Assembly: GCA_947629225.1 (NCBI GenBank)
Contig: CANRCY010000026.1
Coordinates: 1-12,763, forward strand
Length of the DNA stretch: 12,763 nt
Source: an uncultured Clostridia bacterium
Lineage (GTDB): Bacteria; Bacillota; Clostridia; Christensenellales; Borkfalkiaceae
Direction: 5' to 3'
The stretch's first letter is position 1. Each line of letters starts with the position of its first letter. Below are positions 1 to 6,853 of the stretch, piece by piece. The notes under the pieces were generated by a model. It had not been told where the DNA came from, searched no databases, and saw nothing but the letters and a program-made list of their open reading frames with translations. The translations under genes and the position numbers were made by a program.

Positions 1-1
1 C

Positions 2-676
2 TCGGGGATCGATGAGACCATTGCCGAGACCATTCCCCTTGCCTGCGACAAGGAGTTCGGCTACCTCACCGCCTGCCCCACCAATCTCGGCACGGGGCTC
101 CGCGCCTCGGTCATGCTCTTTCTTCCCGCCCTCTCGCGGAGAGGAAGAATGCGCGAGATCGCCCTGCGCTTGCGCAAAGAGGGGCTCACCGTGCGCGGCG
201 GGTTCGGGGAAGGAAGCGGCGCGGAAGGGGATCTTTACCAGATCAGCAACGAGTGGACGCTCGGCATGCGGGAGACGGAGATCCTCGCCTCGGTGGAGGC
301 GCGGGTGAACGACCTCGTCGAAGACGAGCTCGTCGAGCGCAACATGTTGGCGGAAGAGGGCGGCGACGCTCTTACCGACCGCATTCTGCGCTCTTACGGG
401 ATTCTGACCAACTGCATGCAGATCGACGCGCACGAATTTCTCGAACGGATCGCCGACGTAAAGCTCGGCGTGGCGCTCGGAATGCTCGAAGGGGAGATGA
501 GCGGGCTCGATACGCTCCTTGTTGCCACCCGTCCCGCCAATCTGCGGGCGCTTGCCGCGCTCCCCCTTTCCGAGGAAGAGCAGGACGTTTACCGCGCCCG
601 TTATGCGGGCATGGCGCTCAGGCGCATGTGCATGCTCGACGAAGAGGGGCGCGAAAGTTTATTCCGGAGGGAGTAA
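2..676 (+). CDS. mcsB: Protein-arginine kinase McsB, 5'-truncated by the window edge
   Basis: McsB phosphorylates arginines on misfolded or regulatory proteins, marking them for ClpCP and inactivating the repressor CtsR in the Firmicutes heat-shock pathway. The frame is open from base 2 and encodes the last 224 residues; the family is usually about 350-360 aa, so roughly the first 130 are missing. The phosphagen-kinase core is clear: CPTNLGTGLRASVM (about bases 74-115), GGFGEGSGAEGDLYQISN, and a C-terminal all-helical part with RSYGILTN and DVKLGVALGMLEG. The stop lies 6 bases before clpC, and the clpC ribosome binding site (GGAGGG) sits inside the last mcsB codons, as in the conserved ctsR-mcsA-mcsB-clpC operon; ctsR and mcsA would lie upstream. 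The C-terminal segment that normally carries the RDxxRA phosphoarginine-binding motif reads QDVYRA here. Confidence 0.95.
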   Translation, partial: SGIDETIAETIPLACDKEFGYLTACPTNLGTGLRASVMLFLPALSRRGRMREIALRLRKEGLTVRGGFGEGSGAEGDLYQISNEWTLGMRETEILASVEARVNDLVEDELVERNMLAEEGGDALTDRILRSYGILTNCMQIDAHEFLERIADVKLGVALGMLEGEMSGLDTLLVATRPANLRALAALPLSEEEQDVYRARYAGMALRRMCMLDEEGRESLFRRE

Positions 677-682
677 TACAGT

Positions 683-3166
683 ATGGATACATCTCATTTT
701 TCCGATCATCTCCGCGAAGCGATCGAGATCGCGGAGGAGCTGGAAAAGACCTGCCAGACGGGTTATATCGGCAGTGAACATCTCCTGCTCGGGCTCATCG
801 CGGTGGAAGACAGCGCGGCGGGCAAAATTTTGAGGGAGACCCATGTCGATAAAAACCGCTATGTCGCCATTTTCAAGCGCAGTATCGACCGTTCGGCGCG
901 CATTCACGGATACACGCCGCGGACCAAGCAGCTGCTCGAACTTGCGTCCGAGCTCGCCGCTTCGGAAGAGAAAATGAAAGTGCTCACGGGCACGGAGCAC
1001 CTTCTCCTCGCCATTCTCATGATCGGGGATTGTCTGGCAGTGCGCATTCTCAGGATGATGGGGGTGGACTTTGCCGAATTGCGCCGCAGAGCGGAAGAGC
1101 TCGTCTTCCCCGCGACCGAGGAGAGCGAACGTCCCGCTCGTTCCCGTTCCGTGTTGCGCTTTTACGACGCGGAACCCGCGCCCGCCGCGCGGAGCGGCGA
1201 ACGGCAAGTGACGCTCTCCGAGGAGACGTTGCGCTACGGCGACGACCTCACGAAGAAAGCGCGCGCGGGCAAACTCGACCCCGTGATCGGCCGGAGCAAC
1301 GAGATCGAGAAGGTCATTCAAATCCTCTCCCGCAGGACAAAGAACAATCCCGTGCTCATCGGAGAACCGGGCGTCGGCAAGAGCGCCGTTGTCGAAGGAC
1401 TCGCACAGGCGATCGTTTCGGGCGCAGTGCCCGAGCCGCTCCGCGGAAAGATCGTCTTTTCCCTCAGCATCACCAGCATGGTCGCGGGGACGAAGTACCG
1501 CGGCGAATTCGAAGAACGGATCAAAAAAGTCATGGACGAGATCGCCGCCGCGCGCGACGTCATTCTCTTCATCGACGAAATCCATACCATCGTCGGCGCG
1601 GGCGCTTCCGCGGACAGCCCGCTCGACGCTTCGAACATCTTAAAACCCATGCTCGCCCGCGGAGAGTTGCAGACGGTCGGCGCAACGACGATAGAGGAAT
1701 ACCGCAAATTCATCGAAAAAGACCCTGCGCTCGAACGCCGCTTCACCCCCGTGAACGTCGAAGAGCCGAGCGTGGAAGACACCATCACCATTTTGCACGG
1801 GCTCAAAGATAAATACGAGGCGCACCACGGCATCGCAATTACCGACGAGGCGATCGAGGCGGCGGCTCGGCTCTCCGACCGCTACATCACCGACCGTTAT
1901 CTGCCCGACAAAGCCATCGACCTCATCGACGAAGCCGCTTCCCACCGCAGACTGATCGCCTTTACGGGTCCGAGCGAACTGCGCGGGCTCGAAGAGCAGT
2001 TATCCCGCGCGACGGCGGAGCGGGACAAAGCCGCCGAACGCAAAGACTATCCGCGCGCGGCGGAATTTTCCAAACAGATCGACGAACTCACCGCGCGGAT
2101 CGACGAGGGCAAGGAGAAGTGGAATGCCGAACGGAGCGCTTCCCACCTTTCCATCGGAGCGGAGGAGATCGCCGCCGTCGTTTCGGGTTGGACGGGCGTT
2201 CCCGTCGTAAAGCTCACCGAAGCGGAGAGCGATCGGCTCTTGCACCTCGAAGAAGAACTGCACAAGCGGATTGTGGGGCAGGACGAGGCGGTCTCCGCCG
2301 TCGCACGGTCGATCCGCCGCGCAAGGGCGGGCTTAAAGGACCCCAACCGTCCCATCGGCTCGTTCATCTTCGTCGGTCCCACGGGCGTGGGAAAGACCGA
2401 CCTATCAAAGGCGCTCGCCGAGAGTATGTTCGGCGACGAGCGGCTGATGATCCGTCTCGACATGTCCGAATATATGGAAAAGCACTCCACGAGCAAGCTC
2501 ATCGGCGCGCCGCCCGGATACGTCGGCTTCGAGGACAGTTCGGGAACGCTCACCGAGCGTATCCGCAAAAAGCCCTACTCCGTCGTCTTGTTCGACGAGA
2601 TCGAAAAGGCGCACCCAGACGTCTTCAACGTCCTTCTGCAAATTCTCGACGACGGGCGTTTGACGGACAGCAAGGGCAGGGTCGTTTCGTTCAAGAATAC
2701 CGTGCTCATCATGACGAGCAACGTCGGCGCGCATCAGGTGAAAGAGGTGGGTGTTTTGGGCTTCCGTACCGCCGAGGAAGAGAGCGAATACGAGGACATG
2801 CAGGAGAACATCCGTGACGCGCTCAAACAGAAGTTCCGCCCCGAATTTTTGAACCGTCTCGACGAGATCATCATCTTCCACAAGCTCTCCAAAGAGGACG
2901 CCGCCCGCATCTGCGACAAGATCATCCAAGGGCTCCAAAAGCAGCTGAAAGAGCGGGAAGTCAACATCAAGGTGAGCAACCGCGCCCGCAACAAGTTGGT
3001 GGACGAAGGGTACAGCGAAGAATTCGGCGCGCGCCCCTTAAAACGTACCGTGCGGAAGCTCATCGAGGACCGCCTTTCCGAGGAGATCTTGCAGGGAAAC
3101 ATTCCCGTAGGCGGCACGATCATCATCGACGAAGAGAACGGCGAGCTCACGTTTACCGAAGAATAA
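683..3166 (+). CDS. clpC: ATP-dependent Clp protease ATP-binding subunit ClpC
   Basis: ClpC is a cytoplasmic hexameric AAA+ unfoldase that feeds proteins, including McsB-phosphorylated ones, into ClpP. It has 827 aa, within the usual 810-850. Domains in order: double Clp_N repeat (about 1-145); first ATPase domain with Walker A GEPGVGKS (227-234), pore loop KYRGEFE (271-277), Walker B VILFIDE (293-299) and ERRF (351-354); middle domain with a UVR-like coiled coil (about 430-485); second ATPase domain with Walker A GPTGVGKT (565-572), pore loop GYVG (612-615) and Walker B VVLFDE (634-639). The LGF tripeptide at 692-694 sits where the ClpP-docking loop is expected, which separates it from ClpB. 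The ATG at 683 has GGAGGG about 12 bases upstream and is the first start after mcsB, so the two are probably co-transcribed. A hairpin terminator follows at 3199. Confidence 0.98.
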   Translation: MDTSHFSDHLREAIEIAEELEKTCQTGYIGSEHLLLGLIAVEDSAAGKILRETHVDKNRYVAIFKRSIDRSARIHGYTPRTKQLLELASELAASEEKMKVLTGTEHLLLAILMIGDCLAVRILRMMGVDFAELRRRAEELVFPATEESERPARSRSVLRFYDAEPAPAARSGERQVTLSEETLRYGDDLTKKARAGKLDPVIGRSNEIEKVIQILSRRTKNNPVLIGEPGVGKSAVVEGLAQAIVSGAVPEPLRGKIVFSLSITSMVAGTKYRGEFEERIKKVMDEIAAARDVILFIDEIHTIVGAGASADSPLDASNILKPMLARGELQTVGATTIEEYRKFIEKDPALERRFTPVNVEEPSVEDTITILHGLKDKYEAHHGIAITDEAIEAAARLSDRYITDRYLPDKAIDLIDEAASHRRLIAFTGPSELRGLEEQLSRATAERDKAAERKDYPRAAEFSKQIDELTARIDEGKEKWNAERSASHLSIGAEEIAAVVSGWTGVPVVKLTEAESDRLLHLEEELHKRIVGQDEAVSAVARSIRRARAGLKDPNRPIGSFIFVGPTGVGKTDLSKALAESMFGDERLMIRLDMSEYMEKHSTSKLIGAPPGYVGFEDSSGTLTERIRKKPYSVVLFDEIEKAHPDVFNVLLQILDDGRLTDSKGRVVSFKNTVLIMTSNVGAHQVKEVGVLGFRTAEEESEYEDMQENIRDALKQKFRPEFLNRLDEIIIFHKLSKEDAARICDKIIQGLQKQLKEREVNIKVSNRARNKLVDEGYSEEFGARPLKRTVRKLIEDRLSEEILQGNIPVGGTIIIDEENGELTFTEE

Positions 3167-3198
3167 CGCAACACGTATTGCAAAAACGCAAGAAAAAA

Positions 3199-3241
3199 GC
3201 GGCGCCCCGAGCACATTGCTCGGGGCGCCGCCCCCGTTTTT
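3199..3241. terminator. Bidirectional rho-independent terminator between clpC and ung
   Basis: Perfect 15-bp inverted repeat: left arm 3199-3213, loop CAT, right arm 3217-3231. On the plus strand five C's come first and then TTTTT (3237-3241). On the minus strand the stem runs straight into six T's (complement of 3193-3198). It lies between the clpC stop (3166) and the ung stop (3256), so it can end both convergent transcripts, and the T-tract is closer to the stem for ung. Confidence 0.9.
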
Positions 3242-3255
3242 CGCAGTTCTCGATC

Positions 3256-3924
3256 TTAACCGTTCAAATTCCAATCGATGGGGGGAATCCCGTGCGATTC
3301 AAGATATTCATTCGTTTTGGAATAGTGTCTGCACCCGAAGAACCCGTTGAACGCCGAGAGGGGAGAGGGGTGCGCGCACTCTAAAATGAGATGTTTGCTC
3401 CTGTCGATGAGGGGAACTTTTTTCCGCGCGTTCCCGCCCCATAAAAGAAAGACGAGGTGCTCCTTTTGTTTGCTCAAAAGCTCGATCACGCTGTCTGTAA
3501 ACCAGCTCCACCCGCAGTTTGCGTGGCTGTTTGCCTGATGTTCCCGCACCGAGAGGGAAGTGTTGAGCAGAAGCACGCCCTCTTTCGCCCACTTGGTCAA
3601 ATCGCCCGAGCGCGGCGGGTCGAACCCCAAATCGTCTTTAAGCTCTTTGAGCATATTTTCGAGCGAAGGCGGTTTTTTCACCCCCTCTTTCACCGAAAAA
3701 CACAGCCCGTGCGCCTGATTGGGCTCATGGTAGGGGTCCTGCCCGAGGAGCACGACCTTCACGTTCGCATACGGCGTAAAGCGGAAGCAGTTATAGAGGT
3801 CGTACATGTCGGGATAGACGATGTAGTGGGAGTATTCGTACTTCAAAAATTCCCGTATTTTCAAATAGCGGTCGTCCGCAAAGAGGGGAGCGAGCACTTC
3901 ATTCCAGTCACCTAAGTCTATCAT
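3256..3924 (-). CDS. ung: Uracil-DNA glycosylase, family 1
   Basis: Removes uracil from DNA (from cytosine deamination or dUTP misincorporation) as the first step of base excision repair in the cytoplasm. It has 222 aa, the normal length. Family-1 signatures are all present: water-activating loop GQDPYH (61-66, catalytic Asp63), uracil-binding LLLNTSLSVRE (118-128, Asn121), LLWGGNA (160-166) and the DNA-intercalation loop HPSPLSA (185-191, His185). The start ATG (3922-3924) overlaps the luxS stop as ATGA, and GGAG lies about 5 bases upstream inside luxS, so translational coupling to luxS is likely. No separate promoter is obvious. Its function is unrelated to luxS, so the pairing looks like simple co-transcription. 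Confidence 0.97.
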   Translation of the reverse strand: MIDLGDWNEVLAPLFADDRYLKIREFLKYEYSHYIVYPDMYDLYNCFRFTPYANVKVVLLGQDPYHEPNQAHGLCFSVKEGVKKPPSLENMLKELKDDLGFDPPRSGDLTKWAKEGVLLLNTSLSVREHQANSHANCGWSWFTDSVIELLSKQKEHLVFLLWGGNARKKVPLIDRSKHLILECAHPSPLSAFNGFFGCRHYSKTNEYLESHGIPPIDWNLNG

Positions 3925-4349
3925 ATGCGCTCCAAAATTTCGAGGTATTTTCTAAGCTCTTCCTTCGCGCCTGAAAGGTCGTGCGCAAGGTAATTCCCGC
4001 ACTCCTCCCGCTTTGCGCCCGGCACTTCTTCGAGGGCGATCGCTATGGGAATGCACTCTTTGAGGAGGGCGAGAACTTCTTCATAGCTTAAATTCACGGT
4101 GAGAAGATAGAAGCCCGTGCGGCAGCCCATGGGTCCGAAGTAGACGATGTTCTCTTTCTCGCGGCTGTTGCGGAGGACCGTCGCCAGCATATGCTCGATG
4201 GAGTGGAGCGCGTCGGGGGAGAGATAGCCCCCCGCATTCGGCTTTTTGAAGCGGAGGTCGAAGGTCGTCACCCCGTTTGCGGGCGGGAACATATGCAACC
4301 CCGGTTGCAACACGTCATGGTTTTTCCGAAAAGATGCGATTTTTTCCAT
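3921..4349 (-). CDS. luxS: S-ribosylhomocysteine lyase LuxS (AI-2 synthase)
   Basis: Cleaves S-ribosylhomocysteine to homocysteine and DPD, the precursor of the quorum signal AI-2, in the activated methyl cycle. It has 142 aa, slightly shorter than the usual 150-160. Metal ligands and catalytic residues are visible: HSIEH (His49, Glu52, His53), GPMGCRTGF (Cys76) and EECGNYLAHDL (Cys117). The start at 4349 is preferred because AAAGGA lies about 8 bases upstream and the LuxS homology begins there. The frame stays open to 4589, but that extension is repeat sequence and not LuxS-like. Its 3' end overlaps ung by 4 bases. The preceding enzyme of the pathway, mtnN, lies 555 bp upstream on the same strand, separated by palindromic repeats. 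Confidence 0.97.
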   Translation of the reverse strand: MEKIASFRKNHDVLQPGLHMFPPANGVTTFDLRFKKPNAGGYLSPDALHSIEHMLATVLRNSREKENIVYFGPMGCRTGFYLLTVNLSYEEVLALLKECIPIAIALEEVPGAKREECGNYLAHDLSGAKEELRKYLEILERI

Positions 4350-4380
4350 ATGCTTAGTCCTTTGAATTGAGGTTAGGTGC

Positions 4381-4412
4381 GTTATAATTGCGCCACCCTG
4401 CCTTGCGCACAA
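4381..4412 (-). promoter_or_regulatory. Possible luxS promoter (weak)
   Basis: On the minus strand TATAAC (complement of 4381-4386) lies about 30 bases upstream of the luxS start and could be a -10 box. TTGTGC (complement of 4407-4412) is a possible -35, but the spacing to TATAAC is 20 bases. A shifted -10, AATTAT, would give 17. Read-through from mtnN is an alternative source of transcription. Confidence 0.3.
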
Positions 4413-4450
4413 TTCCAAATACGTCATTCCGAGCGCACATTCCTTATTTT

Positions 4451-4552
4451 TGTCATTTCGAGCGGAACGAAGCGGAGTCGAGAAATCTCGTCTTATGATA
4501 ATGCGGTAGAGATTTCTCCACGCGCCGCTAACGCGGCTTGGTCGAAATGACA
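4451..4552. repeat. Palindromic intergenic repeat, TGTCATTTCGA type
   Basis: About 102 bp. It opens with TGTCATTTCGA and closes with TCGAAATGACA, an exact inverted repeat of 11 bases. Next to the centre, GAGAAATCTC (4480-4489) faces GAGATTTCTC (4509-4518) as inner arms around an AT-rich loop. The arms between are only partly complementary. Read as RNA it would fold into a long imperfect hairpin, resembling REP or MITE-like non-coding repeats. Confidence 0.75.
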
Positions 4553-4602
4553 TTTGGGAACAGTGTTGCGTCTTCCCCTTGCGCGTCATTTCGCTTCCAA
4601 AG

Positions 4603-4657
4603 CGTCACCCCGTTCCGCCATTCCAAAATACGTCACTCCGTCCCGCCATTCCAAATA
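4603..4657. repeat. Tandem 27-28-bp repeat
   Basis: Two adjacent units of the type CGTCACcCCGTtCCGCCATT followed by CCAAAATA: the first at 4603-4630, the second at 4631-4657 with one base fewer in the A-run and two substitutions. A third, diverging copy of the unit start (CGTCACCCTG) begins at 4658 and leads into the next palindromic element. Confidence 0.7.
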
Positions 4658-4742
4658 CGTCACCCTGAGCTTGTCGAAGGGTGTCCGCATTATTATAAAC
4701 AAGGACATGTTTCGACTTAGCTCAACATGACGTAATTTGGAA
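4649..4742. repeat. Palindromic element with terminal inverted repeats, copy A
   Basis: This 94-bp element opens with TTCCAAATACGTCA and closes with TGACGTAATTTGGAA, inverted repeats differing by one base insertion. The arms CCCTGAGCTTGTCGAA and TTCGACTTAGCTCAACA are imperfectly complementary, and TGTCC/GGACA (4682-4686 and 4703-4707) pair next to an AT-rich loop. A second copy in reverse orientation lies at 12362-12454: 4657-4688 matches 12414-12445 at about 30 of 32 bases, and 4706-4738 matches 12368-12400 at about 31 of 33. Confidence 0.8.
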
Positions 4743-4781
4743 CCCTTGGCTGCCCCTTGCTGTCCCCTTGGCTGCCCCTTG
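4743..4781. repeat. 17-bp direct repeat
   Basis: CCCTTGGCTGCCCCTTG occurs exactly at 4743-4759 and again at 4765-4781, 22 bases apart. The second copy runs into the next palindromic element. Confidence 0.7.
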
Positions 4782-4884
4782 AGGGGGAGCTGTCACGAAG
4801 TGACTGAGGGGGTGTTCTGTTACGATTGACAACACCCCTTCCGTCACGCGCGGAGCGCGTGCCACCCACCCCTCAACGGGTGGG
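4775..4884. repeat. Palindromic intergenic repeat, GAGGGGGAGCTGTCACG type
   Basis: About 110 bp directly downstream of the mtnN stop. The left part runs CCCCTTGAGGGGGAGCTGTC to TGAGGGGGTGTT, and the right part AACACCCCTT to CCACCCCTCAACGGGTGGG. GGGTGTT (4810-4816) and AACACCC (4831-4837) are exact inner arms, and each half also contains small hairpins (GTCACGAAGTGAC, GCGCGGAGCGCG). No T-tract follows on the minus strand, so it is not a classical terminator, although it could slow polymerase or protect the mtnN mRNA end. Confidence 0.7.
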
Positions 4885-4904
4885 CAAGCCGAAACGTCCT
4901 TGCT

Positions 4905-5564
4905 CTACTCCAAACTTTCCAAAATTTCTTTGAGGTGGGCTTTCAGGTTGAGCAGGGCGAGGGCGCAGTTTTTGCGGAATTGCTCGGTCGTCGAGCCCAA
5001 ACCGTACACGTCGGAGACGGACTTCACCTCGGCGCAGGGCACGCCCGCATACTTGCATACTTCTGCGATCGCGCCCCCTTCCATTTCGCGGATGTCGCAG
5101 CCGAGCGAACGAAGAAGGGCATGGTCCGAAGGCGAATCGTTGAACCTGTCTCCCGTGCCCAAAGCGCGGCGGGGCAAGTCAAGCCCCTTGGGACAGAAGA
5201 GGGGCAGAAAGTTCTCGATCTCGCCGTCGAGGGTGCCCACGGGGAGCCCGTTGAGCTGGGTGCAGTCGAAATCGTATTGCACCACCCTGTCGATGAGGTA
5301 CACTTCGCCGACTTCGGTCGTCTCGGGGTTCAAGCCTCCCGCCGCGCCGAAGTTGAAAACGACGTCCGCGCCCGCAGAAATGGCGGCGCACGCGCCCGCC
5401 GCGGCGTTCACTTTCCCCACGCCGCAGGTGACGAGAACGACTTCTTTCCCGAACGCCTTGCCGATGTGCACGGGTTTTCCGTACATGGTACGGATATTTT
5501 CTACTTCCATGAAATCAAGCAGGAGTTCCGCCTCTCTGTCCATGGCGATGACGCAACCGATCAT
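4905..5564 (-). CDS. mtnN: 5'-methylthioadenosine/S-adenosylhomocysteine nucleosidase
   Basis: Hydrolyses SAH to adenine plus S-ribosylhomocysteine, the LuxS substrate, and also methylthioadenosine; cytoplasmic. It has 219 aa, slightly shorter than the usual ~230. Nucleoside-phosphorylase-fold features: N-terminal IAMDREAELL with the expected catalytic Glu11, FNFGAAGGLNP (71-80 region), REMEGGAIAEVC (Glu162, ribose binding) and SVSDV with Asp185 as the likely general acid. The ATG at 5564 has GAGGTG a few bases upstream and a promoter-like pair at 5583-5611. luxS lies downstream on the same strand, which supports the SAH role over the related futalosine hydrolase, which shares the fold. Confidence 0.95.
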   Translation of the reverse strand: MIGCVIAMDREAELLLDFMEVENIRTMYGKPVHIGKAFGKEVVLVTCGVGKVNAAAGACAAISAGADVVFNFGAAGGLNPETTEVGEVYLIDRVVQYDFDCTQLNGLPVGTLDGEIENFLPLFCPKGLDLPRRALGTGDRFNDSPSDHALLRSLGCDIREMEGGAIAEVCKYAGVPCAEVKSVSDVYGLGSTTEQFRKNCALALLNLKAHLKEILESLE

Positions 5565-5582
5565 AATTCACCTCTTTTTTCT

Positions 5583-5611
5583 ATTGTAACAAATTTTGGG
5601 GAGAAAAGCAA
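5583..5611 (-). promoter_or_regulatory. Putative sigma-A promoter for mtnN
   Basis: On the minus strand the -10 box TACAAT (complement of 5583-5588) is 5/6 to consensus, and a weak -35 TTGCTT (complement of 5606-5611) lies exactly 17 bases upstream. The -10 box is about 19 bases from the mtnN start codon. This 101-bp gap also separates mtnN from the divergent ferritin-like gene; on the plus strand only a weak TTGGGG-17-AATACT pair (5596-5624) is visible. Confidence 0.6.
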
Positions 5612-5665
5612 GCGGAGGAATACTTCTTTTCGGCAATGGCAATAACCGCCCAAAAGGAGGATCGA

Positions 5666-6853
5666 ATGAATCCGTTTGAAGTAAAGCCGCAAAAAGCGGA
5701 CAAGATTTTTACAGGCTGGAACAAAGTGCTCGTCAAGCCCTACGACAAGAACACCGTGGACCCCTACACCCGTCTGAGAGTCATTCTCATGAACGGCACC
5801 GAATTTGAGAGCGTACGCTGCGGGCATGCCTTTCACCGCATGTGTCCGAACAATGATGTGAGGCGGCGTCTTGCATATATGCGCCGCGGCGAACAGATCC
5901 AGCAAAAGCGTATTGCGAGTTTGAAGCCCGCGAACGAGACCATTCTGGAACACACCATCGGCTATGAACAGCTCGCGGTCGATCTCACCGCCGCGCTCGC
6001 CATCACCGAAAAGAACAGCTACGTCAAAAAACAGCTCGACTTCGCCCTTTTGGAGGATTTCGACCACCTCTACCGCTATTCCGACCTCATGGAGCTCGAA
6101 AAGGGCGGCGACCCCGCGCGGCTCGTCGGCGACTACACCGAGATCATGCCCGGGCGTCCCACCGTTGCGGAGTACCGTCACCCCTACGACGACGTGGACT
6201 TCTATATCAACTGCTACCTCAACGACCTCAAAACCAAGCTCAACATCAACATCATCACGGCGGCAGAACAGCAGACGATGAACTTCTATATGAACGTCGG
6301 CGATCTGTACGCGACCAACCTCGGCAGAAAGCTATATAACGAGATCGCGATGATCGAGGAACAGCACGTCACGGGCTACGGCGCGCTCAAAGATCCCTGC
6401 ATGACCCCGTTCGAAAATCTCCTCATGAACGAGTACACCGAGTGCTATCTCTATTATTCCTGTTACGAGGACGAGAAGGACGAGCGCATCAAGACCATTT
6501 GGGAGATGCACTTCGAAGAAGAGGTCGCCCATCTCCACGAGGCGGCGGACCTTCTCAAAACGTACGAGGGCAAGGTCTGGCAACAGGTATTGCCCGAGGG
6601 CGGAGACTTCCCCGAACTCTTGAAATTCCGCCCGCAGAAGGAATATGTGCGTGAAATTTTGAAGAGCGTGCGCCTGACGGGCGTGGAAGAGGGCTGGGAA
6701 GAGCTCGACAAAGTGCCCGATTCTGCTTCTTCTCCTACAACGCCCGTATCCACGGCGGAAAGCCCGAGAGCCACGGCACCCACCTGTGCGTCGAAAAGCT
6801 CATCGGCGAACGGGGGCAGGACTATCGCATCCAGAACAAAGAGCACCCGATAA
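5666..6853 (+). CDS. Ferritin/rubrerythrin-like four-helix protein, frameshifted near its C-terminus
   Basis: The start at 5666 follows a consensus AAAGGAGG by 5 bases; the open frame begins 30 bases earlier but without such a site. The 395-residue product carries carboxylate/histidine motifs of a diiron ferritin-like bundle: YEQLAVDL, LLEDFDHLYRY, AMIEEQHVTGY, EYTECYLYY and FEEEVAHLHEA. Such proteins bind iron and act in oxygen or peroxide defence in anaerobes, but the exact substrate cannot be inferred. After ...EELDKVPD the frame becomes Ser/Thr/Ala/Pro-rich low-complexity and stops at 6853. The natural-looking continuation lies in the -1 frame to 6912. One missing T around 6721 would restore a protein of about 415 aa. 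The coding region up to about 6720 looks intact. Confidence 0.8.
   Translation: MNPFEVKPQKADKIFTGWNKVLVKPYDKNTVDPYTRLRVILMNGTEFESVRCGHAFHRMCPNNDVRRRLAYMRRGEQIQQKRIASLKPANETILEHTIGYEQLAVDLTAALAITEKNSYVKKQLDFALLEDFDHLYRYSDLMELEKGGDPARLVGDYTEIMPGRPTVAEYRHPYDDVDFYINCYLNDLKTKLNINIITAAEQQTMNFYMNVGDLYATNLGRKLYNEIAMIEEQHVTGYGALKDPCMTPFENLLMNEYTECYLYYSCYEDEKDERIKTIWEMHFEEEVAHLHEAADLLKTYEGKVWQQVLPEGGDFPELLKFRPQKEYVREILKSVRLTGVEEGWEELDKVPDSASSPTTPVSTAESPRATAPTCASKSSSANGGRTIASRTKSTR

Larger units (their letters stand above)
4350..4904. other. Non-coding gap filled with palindromic repeats between mtnN and luxS
   Basis: No credible gene is seen. The space is almost fully occupied by short repeats: a palindromic element at 4451-4552, a 27-28-bp tandem at 4603-4657, a palindromic element at 4649-4742, a 17-bp direct repeat at 4743-4781 and a palindromic element at 4775-4884. 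Motifs such as GTCATTtCGAGC, CCCTGAGCTTGTCGAAGG and GAGGGGGAGCTGTCACG recur in both orientations. The open frames crossing this block are by-products of repeat composition. Confidence 0.8.

Noticed and set aside
659..1585. A 308-codon minus-strand open frame opposite clpC
   Set aside because: It overlaps the certain clpC gene fully and matches no recognisable family.
3921..4589. A longer luxS with an 80-residue N-terminal extension from 4589
   Set aside because: The extension is the translated palindromic repeat block, shows no LuxS similarity, and a good ribosome binding site precedes the ATG at 4349.
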